From WTFY01 sp965220875 (lineage in GTDB: Bacteria > Pseudomonadota > Gammaproteobacteria > UBA4575), in contig OZ244849.1 of NCBI GenBank assembly GCA_965220875.1, forward strand, positions 372,001 through 436,000: 64,000 bases of DNA, read 5' to 3'. A model generated the notes under the pieces. The model made no database searches. It saw nothing but the letters and a program-made list of their open reading frames with translations, and was not told the origin of the DNA. Shown in pieces: positions 50,154-59,558 of the stretch (the first letter of the stretch is position 1; each line of letters opens with the position of its first letter). A program made the translations under genes and the position numbers.

Positions 50154-51188
50154 GTGCAGCCCTCCAGTTCATCCCGGCGGAATGTCAATATCTGGCCAGG
50201 TTTTGTCGATGCACTGTCTGCCCTGCTCCTGGTCATCGTATTCCTGCTGCTGATATTCACCGTCGGCCAGTTTCTGCTCAGCATCACGCTGACCGGCAAG
50301 GAAAAGAGAATAACGGAGCTCGACCGTGTGACGGCTGAACTGTCTGCACTGCTGGCCACGGAGAAGGCAACGGCTGCGGATATGCAGCAACGCGTGGGGA
50401 AGCTCACCGAACAGCTCCTGGGCAAATCTGAAAACATTGCCGACCTGCAGACGGACGTCGAGTTGCTGGCCGAGCTGCGCCAGCAACTGGAAAAGGAAGT
50501 GCAGAGTCTTTCTGCCGAGCTGCGGACCAGCCATGAAGCACTCGAAACGGAACAGGAACTCTCGGCCAGGTCGGTCGCGCAGATCCAGTTGATCAACCGG
50601 CAGGTGAAAATGCTGCGCGAACACCTCAGTGCCATTTCGCAGGTGCTGGGACTGGAGATGAATCCCGACGATGAGAACCTGGAGCAGTTCTCCAGGGAGT
50701 TGAACCGGTCCCTCCTCCAGATGGTACAGAAGCTGGCATACTACCGTTCCAACTTTTTCGGGCGCTTGCGCGACGTGCTGGGAAACAATCCTAATATCCA
50801 GATAGTTGGAGACCGGTTTATCCTGCAGTCGGAACTCCTGTTCGACACTGCCTCCGCCACGCTGGGTGAGCGCGGAAGACGACAGGTGAGATCGCTCGCA
50901 CGGATCATCACAGAGGTGGCCTCCGAGATCCCGGATGACATCGACTGGGTCATCCGCATCGACGGGCATACCGACTCGAGAAAAATCAACACGCCCGAGT
51001 TTCCTTCCAACTGGGAACTGTCCACTGCGCGTGCCCTGGCCATCGTCCGGTACATGATCGAGCAGGGGGTTCCGGCAGAACGCCTGGCGGCTACCGGTTT
51101 CGGTGAGTACCATCCCCTGGACGCCTCGGATTCCGAGGAAGCCTATTCCAGGAACCGGAGAATAGAGATCAAGCTGACAGCCAAGTAG
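50154..51188 (+). CDS. MotB/OmpA-like peptidoglycan-binding stator partner
   Basis: A 344-residue protein with one N-terminal helix (FVDALSALLLVIVFLLLIF) bearing an Asp at position 19, the MotB proton-binding position. A long coiled coil follows (about 40-180, Glu/Leu/Gln rich). The C-terminal OmpA-like domain (about 225-344) has the peptidoglycan-binding stretch DGHTDSRKI and NWELSTARALAIVRYM. Stop and start of the pair are two bases apart, so they are co-translated. The nearby genes are an RND pump, not Zorya or flagellar genes. A cell-envelope force-transducing complex is likely. Confidence 0.87.
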   Translation: MQPSSSSRRNVNIWPGFVDALSALLLVIVFLLLIFTVGQFLLSITLTGKEKRITELDRVTAELSALLATEKATAADMQQRVGKLTEQLLGKSENIADLQTDVELLAELRQQLEKEVQSLSAELRTSHEALETEQELSARSVAQIQLINRQVKMLREHLSAISQVLGLEMNPDDENLEQFSRELNRSLLQMVQKLAYYRSNFFGRLRDVLGNNPNIQIVGDRFILQSELLFDTASATLGERGRRQVRSLARIITEVASEIPDDIDWVIRIDGHTDSRKINTPEFPSNWELSTARALAIVRYMIEQGVPAERLAATGFGEYHPLDASDSEEAYSRNRRIEIKLTAK

Positions 51189-51219
51189 GCCCGGCGCTGC
51201 CGGAGTCGCTGCGGTTGCC

Positions 51220-54200
51220 TCAGCTGTGCGTCATCTCACCGGAAGGAAGTGGCCGCGCCCGGCCCAGCTGCAGAAAACTCGGCAGCAGGATAAGCGTAAA
51301 AACCGTGCTCACGGACATGCCGCCAACGATCACGCCGGCAAATCCCCTGTACAGTTCCGAGCCCGGGCCCGGGATCAGCAGCAAAGGCAAAATTCCGAAA
51401 ATGCTGGTAAGGGTGCTCATCAAGATGGGACGCAGCCGCACCCGCACTGACTCCCGGACGGCATCGTGCCGGGACATGCCCCTGCGTTCACCGCCGCGAG
51501 CCTGGTGCACCAGCAAGATGGCATTGTTCACGACCAGGCCCAGCAGGACAATGAAGCCGAGCATGGTCAGCAGGTCCGCAGGCAGGCCCAGCACACGCAG
51601 CATCAGCACCCCTCCCACCGTAGCGAGAGGCAAGACCAGCACGACCAGGATACTGTCCAGGAATGAGCGGAACAGGGCACTGATCAGGAGATACAGGATG
51701 ATCACGGCAAGGATGAAGCTGCTGGCGAAACTCTCAATGGCCTGCTTCAGGTTGTCCGCTGAACCGCTGAGCCGAATCTCTCCATCTTCCGGAAGCTCCC
51801 GTTCCATCAGTGGCACGATTTCCCGCTGGATCTTGTCAATGACCACTTCCAGCGGCATCCCGGGCGGCGGGCGCAACTCCAGCGTGACGGTGCGACGCCG
51901 GTCCAGACGGCGTATCTGGTCCGGCCCGGCAGTACGCCTGATATCGACCAGTTCGCTCACAGGCAGCACCCCGCCCTTCGGGGTGTACAGGGGGATCGCG
52001 GCCAGTTCTTCCGGGGTCGACCAGGGCTCAGCCCTCGCAATCACGTCAAGCTTTTCATCGCCTGTGAAATATTCGTTCACGAAAAGACCCTGTCCGAGAA
52101 ACCGGGTCAGGACGCCCATGGTGCCACGATTCCAGCCGACTTCTGCCAGCCGGTCCTCTTTCGGTTCCATCTGCAGTTCCGGCTCAGCAAGCTGCAATCC
52201 GGGACGCGGGCGGGCCCGGACCCCATTGAAGACCTTGGGGATTTCGAAAAAGCCGACACGCGCCGCTCGCAACAGGCTCTCTATGTTGCTCCCCTGGACA
52301 TTGATGTCGACCTCCGTGCGCCCGCCGACGCCGCTGAACAGGGACGCCCTGCGCACCACTGCGAAGCTGTCCGGGAAACCCGATATGGTGTCCTGCACGA
52401 CTTCCAGCAAGCGGTCGATTTCCTCCTTCCTGGAATTTTGTGCACGGGCACCCAGGAAGATGGACCCGGAACGTGCCACAAAAAAGTAGTGCTTGATCTT
52501 CGGTGACAGGTCACCATCCAGGTACGGTTGCAGCCGGGTTGCAATGACCTTGCCCATTTCCTGCTCGATGTGATCAATATTGACTCCCGGAGGCGGGATT
52601 ATGATGCCGAACACCATGTTGCGGTTGCCTGTCGGCAGGTAATCCGTTTTCGGAAACGCGAAGTAGGTGACGGTTGCCGCGGTACCGATCAGGCCGAATA
52701 TCCATACCCAGCGCAATACAGCCGTACCGGTAATCGTCATGATGAATGAACTGGCGTAATCCTGCCAGGAACGGGCCCGTCGCCTCAGGTTCATACGCGT
52801 TGTGAACTTGTAGGCTGAAACCGGAACAACCGTACTCGCCACCAGCAGCGAGGTGGCCGTTGCCGCAGAAATCACGATCGCGAGGTCAGAGAACAGCTGG
52901 CCACTCTGATCCTTCAGGAAGATGATGGGCAGAAAAATCGCAACCGTAGTCACGGCCGAGGCAAACAGGGCAGGCCAAACCTGCAGGGTGCCCTCCAGCG
53001 CGGCTTCCTTGGGTGACATGCCCTGCTCGCGCATGCGCACGATATTCTCCAGTGCGATGATTGCAGCGTCCATCACCATACCCACGGCAAAAGCCATCCC
53101 CGCCAGCGAAATGACGTTCAGGGTACGACCGCTGAGGTTCATCACGACCAGCGTTACAAACAGGCACAGGGGTATGGCCAGAGTGACGATCAGCGTGGTG
53201 CGGAACTTCCTGAGAAAAAACCAGAGAATGACCACTGCCAGCAGTATGCCCAGGCCCAGGCTGTTCCGGAGCAGCTCGATGGCATTGTTGATGTATACGG
53301 TTTCATCATAGACCTGCTCGAGATTGAGGCCTGCGCGCTTGAAAGGGCCTTCCTGGATTTCCCTTGCTGCAGCACGGATGTCCGCCATGGTTTCGAGCAC
53401 GTTGACTCCTGCTTCCCGGTGGGCGTTTGCCGCGATGGAAAGGTTTCCCTTGGTCGTCACGAAGGTTTCACGGTCGACCGTGCGAAATTCGATCTGGGCG
53501 ACATCCCGCAGGGTGACCGGTTTGCCATCCCGCCACTCAAGGATAAGGTCCCTGAATTGTTGCGCATTGAGCGCGCCGGTAAAGCGAAGCGTGTAACGCC
53601 GCTTCCCCACATTGGCAAACCCTCCCGACACGTCTTCAATACCGCCGACCATTGTAGCGGCTCTGGGCAGGTCAACCCCCAGGCCCGCGGCCTTGTACGG
53701 GTCGATCGTGATCCGTACCTCGTATTCATTTCCACCCACAACTTCTGAAAGGGCTACACCGGGAACCCGTTCGAAACGGGTCTGCACCACTTCCTCGACA
53801 AAATCCCGGTAGGTCTCGATCGGTCTCGTATTGCCCTCATTGGTCTTGACGATGAACCAGGCGATCGGGCGGCCCCTTCCCCCGGCCGTGCTCAGTATGG
53901 GTTCGTCCGAATCTTCGGGATAGCTCGGTACGCGGTTCAGCCGGTTGATCACTTCGATCAGTGCCCGATTCAGGTCGTAGCCCACTTCGAAGGTGATCGT
54001 GATCTTGCCGTTTCCGCTGCTGGCCTCGGAAAGCAGTTCCGTCATGCCCTGCAGGCCTCTAAGCTGCTTTTCCTGGGGTTCGATTATCTCGGACTCGATC
54101 TCCTGCGGGGCCGCGGCACGCCAATTGGTCGTGATCACGATTTCAGGCTGTTCCACCGCAGGAGTGAGCTGCACAGGAAGCCGGGTCAACGTCACGGAAC

Positions 54201-54273
54201 CAAACAGGATGACCAGAAGGCAACCCACCAGGGTTGCGGTGGGGTTGCCCAGTGCAGCCTTGATCAGGTTCAT
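51220..54273 (-). CDS. RND efflux permease
   Basis: A 1017-residue inner-membrane pump of the hydrophobe/amphiphile efflux type, full length. It has two similar halves with a helix-1 start GNPTATLVGCLLVILFG. The proton-relay helix near residue 400 reads VGMVMDAAIIALENI, where one of the two classical Asp is Ala. It overlaps its adaptor (54270-55331) by four bases at its start. Efflux of toxic or hydrophobic compounds is inferred from family; no outer-membrane channel gene is in the window. Confidence 0.9.
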   Translation of the reverse strand: MNLIKAALGNPTATLVGCLLVILFGSVTLTRLPVQLTPAVEQPEIVITTNWRAAAPQEIESEIIEPQEKQLRGLQGMTELLSEASSGNGKITITFEVGYDLNRALIEVINRLNRVPSYPEDSDEPILSTAGGRGRPIAWFIVKTNEGNTRPIETYRDFVEEVVQTRFERVPGVALSEVVGGNEYEVRITIDPYKAAGLGVDLPRAATMVGGIEDVSGGFANVGKRRYTLRFTGALNAQQFRDLILEWRDGKPVTLRDVAQIEFRTVDRETFVTTKGNLSIAANAHREAGVNVLETMADIRAAAREIQEGPFKRAGLNLEQVYDETVYINNAIELLRNSLGLGILLAVVILWFFLRKFRTTLIVTLAIPLCLFVTLVVMNLSGRTLNVISLAGMAFAVGMVMDAAIIALENIVRMREQGMSPKEAALEGTLQVWPALFASAVTTVAIFLPIIFLKDQSGQLFSDLAIVISAATATSLLVASTVVPVSAYKFTTRMNLRRRARSWQDYASSFIMTITGTAVLRWVWIFGLIGTAATVTYFAFPKTDYLPTGNRNMVFGIIIPPPGVNIDHIEQEMGKVIATRLQPYLDGDLSPKIKHYFFVARSGSIFLGARAQNSRKEEIDRLLEVVQDTISGFPDSFAVVRRASLFSGVGGRTEVDINVQGSNIESLLRAARVGFFEIPKVFNGVRARPRPGLQLAEPELQMEPKEDRLAEVGWNRGTMGVLTRFLGQGLFVNEYFTGDEKLDVIARAEPWSTPEELAAIPLYTPKGGVLPVSELVDIRRTAGPDQIRRLDRRRTVTLELRPPPGMPLEVVIDKIQREIVPLMERELPEDGEIRLSGSADNLKQAIESFASSFILAVIILYLLISALFRSFLDSILVVLVLPLATVGGVLMLRVLGLPADLLTMLGFIVLLGLVVNNAILLVHQARGGERRGMSRHDAVRESVRVRLRPILMSTLTSIFGILPLLLIPGPGSELYRGFAGVIVGGMSVSTVFTLILLPSFLQLGRARPLPSGEMTHS

Positions 54274-55331
54274 GGGCTCGCAGTCGACGGCTGCTCGCTG
54301 ACCGGCATGCCATGCGCCAGGTATTCCCCGCCGCGGACCACGACCCGGTCATGCTCCCGAATATCCCCCAGGACTTCGATGTAACCGGACTCGGCAACCC
54401 CGGTCTGCACGGGAATTTTCTCGGCAACGGATGCCTCATTGACCCGGAAAACATGGACGCCCTCCCGGCGCAGGACCAGCGCGTCACGCGGCACCAGCAC
54501 CGTTTCCTGGGGATGCGCGGTAGGGATGGCCACACGCAACAGGCTGCCGGCCTCGAGCGAGGGGTCCGATACGGCAATCCGCAACTCGTACAACCGCGAC
54601 ACGTCCCCGCCGACCGGCACGAAAATCCGGACCTTTCCGGTACCGGACGAGTCGCGGTCCGTGTAGCTCAGGGGTGTGCCTTCTGTCACGAACTGCAGGG
54701 TGCTGGCCGGGACGTGCGTCTGGATCTCGAGATCGTCCAGGCTCACCAGGCGTACGATCGTGTCACCCATGTCGGCCCACTCGCCTGCCTGCAGGAACCG
54801 CTCCGACACCACCCCGTCGAAGGGTGCCAGGATATTGGTCCGCTTCAAACGCTCCTCGGCCTGGGCGAGGCGTGCCCGGGCGGAATGGATGTTGCTGCGG
54901 GCAACCGACTGGTCCGTGCTCGCCTGGTCAACCTGACTGCGTGAAATATTGTCGTCCGGCAGCAGCTTTCTGAAACGTTCCAGGGTTTTGGTATAGAACT
55001 CGTACCTCGCCTGCTCACTCTGGATGGTGGACTGTTCCTCGATCACTTCCTGCCTGATGAATACATCATCCAGCTTGGCCACCAGTTCGCCCTTGCGAAA
55101 GCGGTCACCCACTTCCGCAACCCATGTCAGGTGTCCTGAAATTTCCCCGGCCAGGTTGGCATCGTTGCGGCTGATGACCGTTGCACTGTACAGGACGGTA
55201 GGCGCTACAAACTTCTTTACCGCCTGCTCCGTCACCACAAACACCGAAGGAGGCTTTTCCTGTTGCTGTCCATGCGCGACGCAGGCCAGGGCCACCGTGA
55301 CCAGGAGAATATGCGCCGGAAGGTATTTCAT
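54270..55331 (-). CDS. RND efflux periplasmic adaptor
   Basis: A 353-residue membrane-fusion protein with an N-terminal signal peptide (YLPAHILLVTVALACVAHG). It has the lipoyl/barrel-sandwich halves (EISGHLTWVAEVGDRFRKGE and NILAPFDGVVSERFLQAGEW) flanking a helical hairpin (SQVDQASTDQSVARSNIHSA). It connects the permease to an outer-membrane channel. I prefer the ATG at 55331; a GTG at 55367 overlaps the upstream stop as GTGA and is possible. Coupled to the radical SAM gene upstream by that overlap. Confidence 0.88.
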   Translation of the reverse strand: MKYLPAHILLVTVALACVAHGQQQEKPPSVFVVTEQAVKKFVAPTVLYSATVISRNDANLAGEISGHLTWVAEVGDRFRKGELVAKLDDVFIRQEVIEEQSTIQSEQARYEFYTKTLERFRKLLPDDNISRSQVDQASTDQSVARSNIHSARARLAQAEERLKRTNILAPFDGVVSERFLQAGEWADMGDTIVRLVSLDDLEIQTHVPASTLQFVTEGTPLSYTDRDSSGTGKVRIFVPVGGDVSRLYELRIAVSDPSLEAGSLLRVAIPTAHPQETVLVPRDALVLRREGVHVFRVNEASVAEKIPVQTGVAESGYIEVLGDIREHDRVVVRGGEYLAHGMPVSEQPSTASP

Positions 55332-55363
55332 GAACGGTTCATGCCAGGCAGTTAAACGGGGGA

Positions 55364-56326
55364 TCACCGGCTCAGCGAGCCGCCACAGCTGCTTCCCTGG
55401 CCCGCGGTACAGCCGTAACAGTGATCGGCAACCGCAATTTTGCTGTTCCGCAGGTCAATGTCAACCAGTTCTGACAGGTGAGTGCGCACACGATCATGGT
55501 ATCGCAGGGGCATGCCCAGCATCTGGTTGAAATCACAGTCGTATACATAGCCCTGCCAGTCGACACTGATCAGGGTGCGACACATCACGGACTGCAGGTT
55601 TTTTTCCTCGTGGGCACCCCGCAACAAGGACATGTACGTGGCGAATTTCCCCTGGCTGACGAGGGTGCTGCCAAATCGCTTGATCGGCATGTTCGTGATG
55701 GTGAACAGGCCATCAAAGCTCACTTCGTACCTGTCCAGAAATTCCCGGTACTCATCCTCCAGGCCAGCCTGTGGCGGGGGAAGGTCAGGACCCTGTGGAT
55801 TGTAGGCAAGCACAAGATTCAGGTCAGGATTGCCCTTTCCGTATCCCAGAGAATTCAGCAAGCGCAGGGCACGTATGCTTTTCTCAAACACGCCCTTGCC
55901 GCGCTGGCGATCAACATTCTGCTCGAGATAACAGGGAAGCGAGGCCACGATTTGCACATTGTGCCTGGCCAGAAACCCGGCCAGGCGTTCCTGGCCGGGC
56001 TCTACCAGGATGGTGAGGTTGCAGCGGTCAATGACGCGCCGCACCAGGCCGGAAGCCCCGCTTACCAGAGTTTTGAACTGCGGATGCAGTTCAGGTGCGC
56101 CACCGGTGATGTCCAGTGTCTGGATGGTCCGGGCATGCAGGTAGTCCATAACGATGTCCAGGGTTTCCGATGACATCACTTCCTTGCGGGCGGGTCCTGC
56201 ATTGACATGGCAGTGCACACAGGACTGGTTGCACCGGTAACCCAGGTTAACCTGCAGGGTGTCCACCTTATCCCGGGAAATTTCCGGGAAATCAGAAGGT
56301 TTCAACAGGTGAAAAGTATCGTACAT
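55364..56326 (-). CDS. arsS: ArsS-type radical SAM protein with Cys-rich C-terminus
   Basis: A 320-residue radical SAM enzyme. Residues 32-39 hold the iron-sulfur triad Cys32-x3-Cys36-x2-Cys39 (RCNQSCVHC). LDITGGAPELHP near 75 is the SAM-binding motif. The C-terminus has a Cys-rich tail DHCYGCTAGQGSSCGGS. This matches the radical SAM family in which the tail often contains selenocysteine and which has been linked to arsenosugar synthesis; here every such position is Cys. An alternative GTG start lies at 56335. It is just downstream of the TVP38/disulfide-oxidoreductase gene. The arsenic role is family-based only. Confidence 0.78.
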   Translation of the reverse strand: MYDTFHLLKPSDFPEISRDKVDTLQVNLGYRCNQSCVHCHVNAGPARKEVMSSETLDIVMDYLHARTIQTLDITGGAPELHPQFKTLVSGASGLVRRVIDRCNLTILVEPGQERLAGFLARHNVQIVASLPCYLEQNVDRQRGKGVFEKSIRALRLLNSLGYGKGNPDLNLVLAYNPQGPDLPPPQAGLEDEYREFLDRYEVSFDGLFTITNMPIKRFGSTLVSQGKFATYMSLLRGAHEEKNLQSVMCRTLISVDWQGYVYDCDFNQMLGMPLRYHDRVRTHLSELVDIDLRNSKIAVADHCYGCTAGQGSSCGGSLSR

Positions 56327-56356
56327 GCACCGCACCGCCGATGATCAGGCTCTCGT

Positions 56357-58486
56357 TTATCGTCTCTCAAGCGCATGATACCTCTTTAGCCAGCTCAGTA
56401 TCCTTTCCGGGGCATGTGTGCGTTTCCACACGCCCGCGGCAGACTTGTTGGCTTCCGCGAGGGTCGGATAGATATGAATGGTGCCCAGGATCTTGTTTAG
56501 GCCCAGCTTGTGCTTCATGGCTGAAACGTATTCCGTGATCAGGTCTCCGGCATGCTCACCTGCGATGGCCGCACCAAGGATCCTGTCCTTGCCAGGCACG
56601 GTCAGCACCTTGACCATTCCATGCGCTTCCTCGTCGGTGACGGCGCGGTCCAGGTCGGACAGGTCATACCGGGTGACCTCGTATTCGATACCCTGATCCC
56701 TTGCCTCCTGCTCATTCAGACCCACCCGCGCCAGCTCAGGTTCCGTGAAGGTACACCACGGAATCACCGAATAGTCTACCCGGAACTTCCTGAACCGGCC
56801 GAACAGCGCGTTGACACTCGCATACCAGGCCTGGTGGGAAGCCGTGTGCGTAAACTGGTACGGCCCGGCCAAGTCGCCGCAGGCGTAGATATTGGGGTAG
56901 GTGGTCTGCAGGAACTCGTTCAGCACGGGTTTCCCGTCTTCTTGCAGTTCGATCTGCAGGGATTTCTCCCAGGCGGAATGCGAAGTGACCCTGCGCCCTA
57001 CAGCCACCAGCAGCGTATCAAACGGGATCCTCGCCTCAGCACCGTCGGCGGTGCAGACCAGGATGCCGGAATCCGGCTCCCGGAGTATCTCCCTTGCACT
57101 GTGTCCGGTGAGAATTTGCACCCCGTCCCGGGTCAGGCCCTGCGCGACCATCTCCGAGAGCTCCGGGTCTTCACGCGGCAGGATCCTGGGACCTCTTTGA
57201 ATCTGGGTCACGCTTGAGCCGAAACGGGCAAAGCACTGGGCCAGCTCACAGCCTATCGGTCCGCCACCGAGTACGGCCATGCGCTCCGGCAGCCTGTCAA
57301 GGCTCCAGATGGTATCCGAGGTATAGTACCGGACCTGCGACAGGCCCGGTATGTCCGGTACATGAGGGCTTGCGCCCGTGGCCAGGACGATGTTCCGGCT
57401 GGTCAGCTCCCTGCCATGGACCGAAACCGTCCACGGATCCTTCAGCTCCGCTTCCCCCTGAATGCATTCAACTCCCAGTTCCGTATACCGTTCCACGGAA
57501 TCATGCGGCTCGATCTGTCCGATGACACGGCGCACGCGCTGCATGATCTTCCCGAAATCGAAATTCACCTCGACCGGTTCACACCCGTACTCAGCCGCGC
57601 GCCGGGCCTGTGCGATGAATTTCGCGGACCGTATCAGTGCCTTGGAGGGCACACAGCCCGTGTTCAGGCAGTCTCCGCCCATTTTGCCTTTTTCAATGAG
57701 CGTGACCCGAGCCCGTACCGCCGCGGCAATGTAGGCGGCGATGAGACCGCCGGAACCTGCACCGATCACGATCAGGTTGCGGTCAAACTTCCGGGGCCTT
57801 TGAAACCCCGCATAGGCACGCCTTGCCCTGAAGAGGGCCAGTCCTTTCCTGGCTGCCCAGGGGAAAATCGCCAGCAGGCCAAAGGCGATGGCCAGATCCG
57901 GCGTCAGAATTCCGCTCAGGGATTCCAGGTCGGCCAACTGGGTGCCGACGTTCACAAAAAGGATGGAACCCGGCACCATGCCGAGCAGGCTGACGACACA
58001 GAACACAGCCGTGCGCATCGGCGTGAGGCCCATGACCAGATTGATCACGAAGAATGGAAAGATGGGGATCAGCCGCAAGGTAAACAGGTAGAATGCACCG
58101 TCTTTCTCGATCCCGGCATTGACGGCCCGGAGCTTGTCGCCAAACCGATCCTGCACCCAGTCGTGAAAGATATACCGGGAAAGCCAGAAAGCGACCGTTG
58201 CACCGGCCGTGGCGGCCAGCAAGACGGTAACGACCCCCACGGGCAGACCGAAAATCGCACCGGCCAGAACAGACAGCACCCCCGCCCCCGGCAGGGAAAG
58301 GCTGGTGACGGCCAGGTAGACCAGAAAGAATGCCAGCACCGTTTTCACGGGATAGGCATGAAAGTAGCCGGTAATGACGGCCTGCCTGGACTTGATATAG
58401 GAAAAATCAAGATAGTGGTGCAGGTCCAGCAGGAAGAACACGGCTACCAGCACGATGACGCCCAGCAACACGGCAATTTTTTTCAT
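56357..58486 (-). CDS. TVP38/TMEM64 domain fused to a mercuric-reductase-like flavoprotein
   Basis: A 709-residue fusion. Residues 1-~220 are a TVP38/TMEM64 (DedA-like) membrane domain (PGAGVLSVLAGAIFGLPVG, RLIPIFPFFVINLVMGLTP). Residues ~235-709 are a pyridine-nucleotide disulfide oxidoreductase with FAD loop VIGAGSGGLIAAYIA, redox-active GGDCLNTGCVPSK (Cys273, Cys278), second nucleotide loop LGGGPIGCELAQCF, ACGDLAGPYQFTHTASHQA and a dimer-interface region. ATG has AAGGA eight bases upstream. It neighbours arsS, where such membrane and redox partners are common. Substrate unknown. Confidence 0.88.
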   Translation of the reverse strand: MKKIAVLLGVIVLVAVFFLLDLHHYLDFSYIKSRQAVITGYFHAYPVKTVLAFFLVYLAVTSLSLPGAGVLSVLAGAIFGLPVGVVTVLLAATAGATVAFWLSRYIFHDWVQDRFGDKLRAVNAGIEKDGAFYLFTLRLIPIFPFFVINLVMGLTPMRTAVFCVVSLLGMVPGSILFVNVGTQLADLESLSGILTPDLAIAFGLLAIFPWAARKGLALFRARRAYAGFQRPRKFDRNLIVIGAGSGGLIAAYIAAAVRARVTLIEKGKMGGDCLNTGCVPSKALIRSAKFIAQARRAAEYGCEPVEVNFDFGKIMQRVRRVIGQIEPHDSVERYTELGVECIQGEAELKDPWTVSVHGRELTSRNIVLATGASPHVPDIPGLSQVRYYTSDTIWSLDRLPERMAVLGGGPIGCELAQCFARFGSSVTQIQRGPRILPREDPELSEMVAQGLTRDGVQILTGHSAREILREPDSGILVCTADGAEARIPFDTLLVAVGRRVTSHSAWEKSLQIELQEDGKPVLNEFLQTTYPNIYACGDLAGPYQFTHTASHQAWYASVNALFGRFRKFRVDYSVIPWCTFTEPELARVGLNEQEARDQGIEYEVTRYDLSDLDRAVTDEEAHGMVKVLTVPGKDRILGAAIAGEHAGDLITEYVSAMKHKLGLNKILGTIHIYPTLAEANKSAAGVWKRTHAPERILSWLKRYHALERR

Positions 58487-58591
58487 CGCATAATTCCTTG
58501 AGGATCCCTTACAGGTTTTTCGTGCTTGATCTGGTTTCAGGCATCAGGCTGTGATTACAATACGCGTTTGAACCATCGGCAGTGCCTGGCC

Positions 58592-59482
58592 ATGAAACTC
58601 GCCACATGCATGTACAATAGTGAATTGCGTCTTGCTGTAGTGCAAGCGGATTCTGCACTGCTGCCTGCAACCTGTCCCGGCTGGTCACCGGAAGTGGACA
58701 GCATGCTGCAGGTCATTGACCGCTGTGACCGGTATTTGCCGGCACTGCGGGAACTGGTGCGACAGTCCGCACCCGGGCTGTGGGTCGAACTGGACTCCGT
58801 CGAGCTGGTATCCCCCATCCCCAGGCCGCGCCAAAACGTGATGTGCCTCGGCTGGAACTACATGGATCATGTCGAGGAAACGACACGGAAGATGGTGGAG
58901 GCACCCAAGCTTCCGAAATATCCCGTGGTGTTCACCAAGGCGGTGTCCAGCGTGAATGGCCCGTATGCGGACATCCCGGTGAACCATGCGATCTCGGACA
59001 AGATGGACTGGGAAGTCGAACTGGGCGTGATTATCGGCAAGGGGGGCCAGGGCATTCGCCGCGAACAGGCACTGCAGCATGTCTTCGGGTACACAGTGAT
59101 CAACGATGTGTCTGCGAGGGACCTGCAAAAGCGTCACCGGCAATTTTTTCTTGGCAAGAGCCTCGCCGGCTCATGCCCGATGGGTCCCTGGGTCGTCACC
59201 AGCGACGAGATCCCGGACCCGCAGGCGCTGGACCTGGAATCCCGTGTGAACGGCCAGGTCAAGCAGGATTCCAATACCCGGCACCAGATCTTCGACATCG
59301 CCACGGTCATCGAGACCCTGTCCCGCGGGATGCGGCTGGAACCCGGGGACATCATCGCAACCGGCACCCCGAGCGGCGTGGGGTACGTCCGCACTCCACC
59401 CGAGTACCTGCAGCCGGGTGATGTAGTAGAATGTGAAATCGAATCGATCGGTACAATCCGGAATACGGTCACCGCAGCCTGA
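58592..59482 (+). CDS. Fumarylacetoacetate hydrolase family protein
   Basis: A 296-residue FAH-superfamily protein. The conserved metal-site glutamates are in KMDWEVELGVIIGK near 145, and ARDLQKRH and GTPSGVGYVRTPPEYL are typical of the family. Members act as fumarylpyruvate/acylpyruvate hydrolases, oxaloacetate decarboxylases or isomerases; the substrate cannot be read from sequence. I start at the ATG 58592; the frame continues upstream to 58526 without extra coding character. It is followed 76 bases on by the SIS protein. Confidence 0.88.
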   Translation: MKLATCMYNSELRLAVVQADSALLPATCPGWSPEVDSMLQVIDRCDRYLPALRELVRQSAPGLWVELDSVELVSPIPRPRQNVMCLGWNYMDHVEETTRKMVEAPKLPKYPVVFTKAVSSVNGPYADIPVNHAISDKMDWEVELGVIIGKGGQGIRREQALQHVFGYTVINDVSARDLQKRHRQFFLGKSLAGSCPMGPWVVTSDEIPDPQALDLESRVNGQVKQDSNTRHQIFDIATVIETLSRGMRLEPGDIIATGTPSGVGYVRTPPEYLQPGDVVECEIESIGTIRNTVTAA

Positions 59483-59558
59483 CCCGCCCGGGCATGTTGA
59501 TACAGGCAGGCCCCGCACGGCAGGAAGTCAAGCTTCCCGGCACCTGAGGACTTGAGGG

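Noticed and set aside
49171..51188. Zorya anti-phage system
   Set aside because: The MotA/MotB-like pair resembles ZorA/ZorB in outline, but the next genes are an RND pump and adaptor, with no ZorC, ZorD or ZorE-like helicase or nuclease in either direction.
57362..58501. 379-codon plus frame
   Set aside because: It is antisense to the TVP38/disulfide-oxidoreductase fusion and has the Gln/Asp/Gly/His-rich composition of a shadow.
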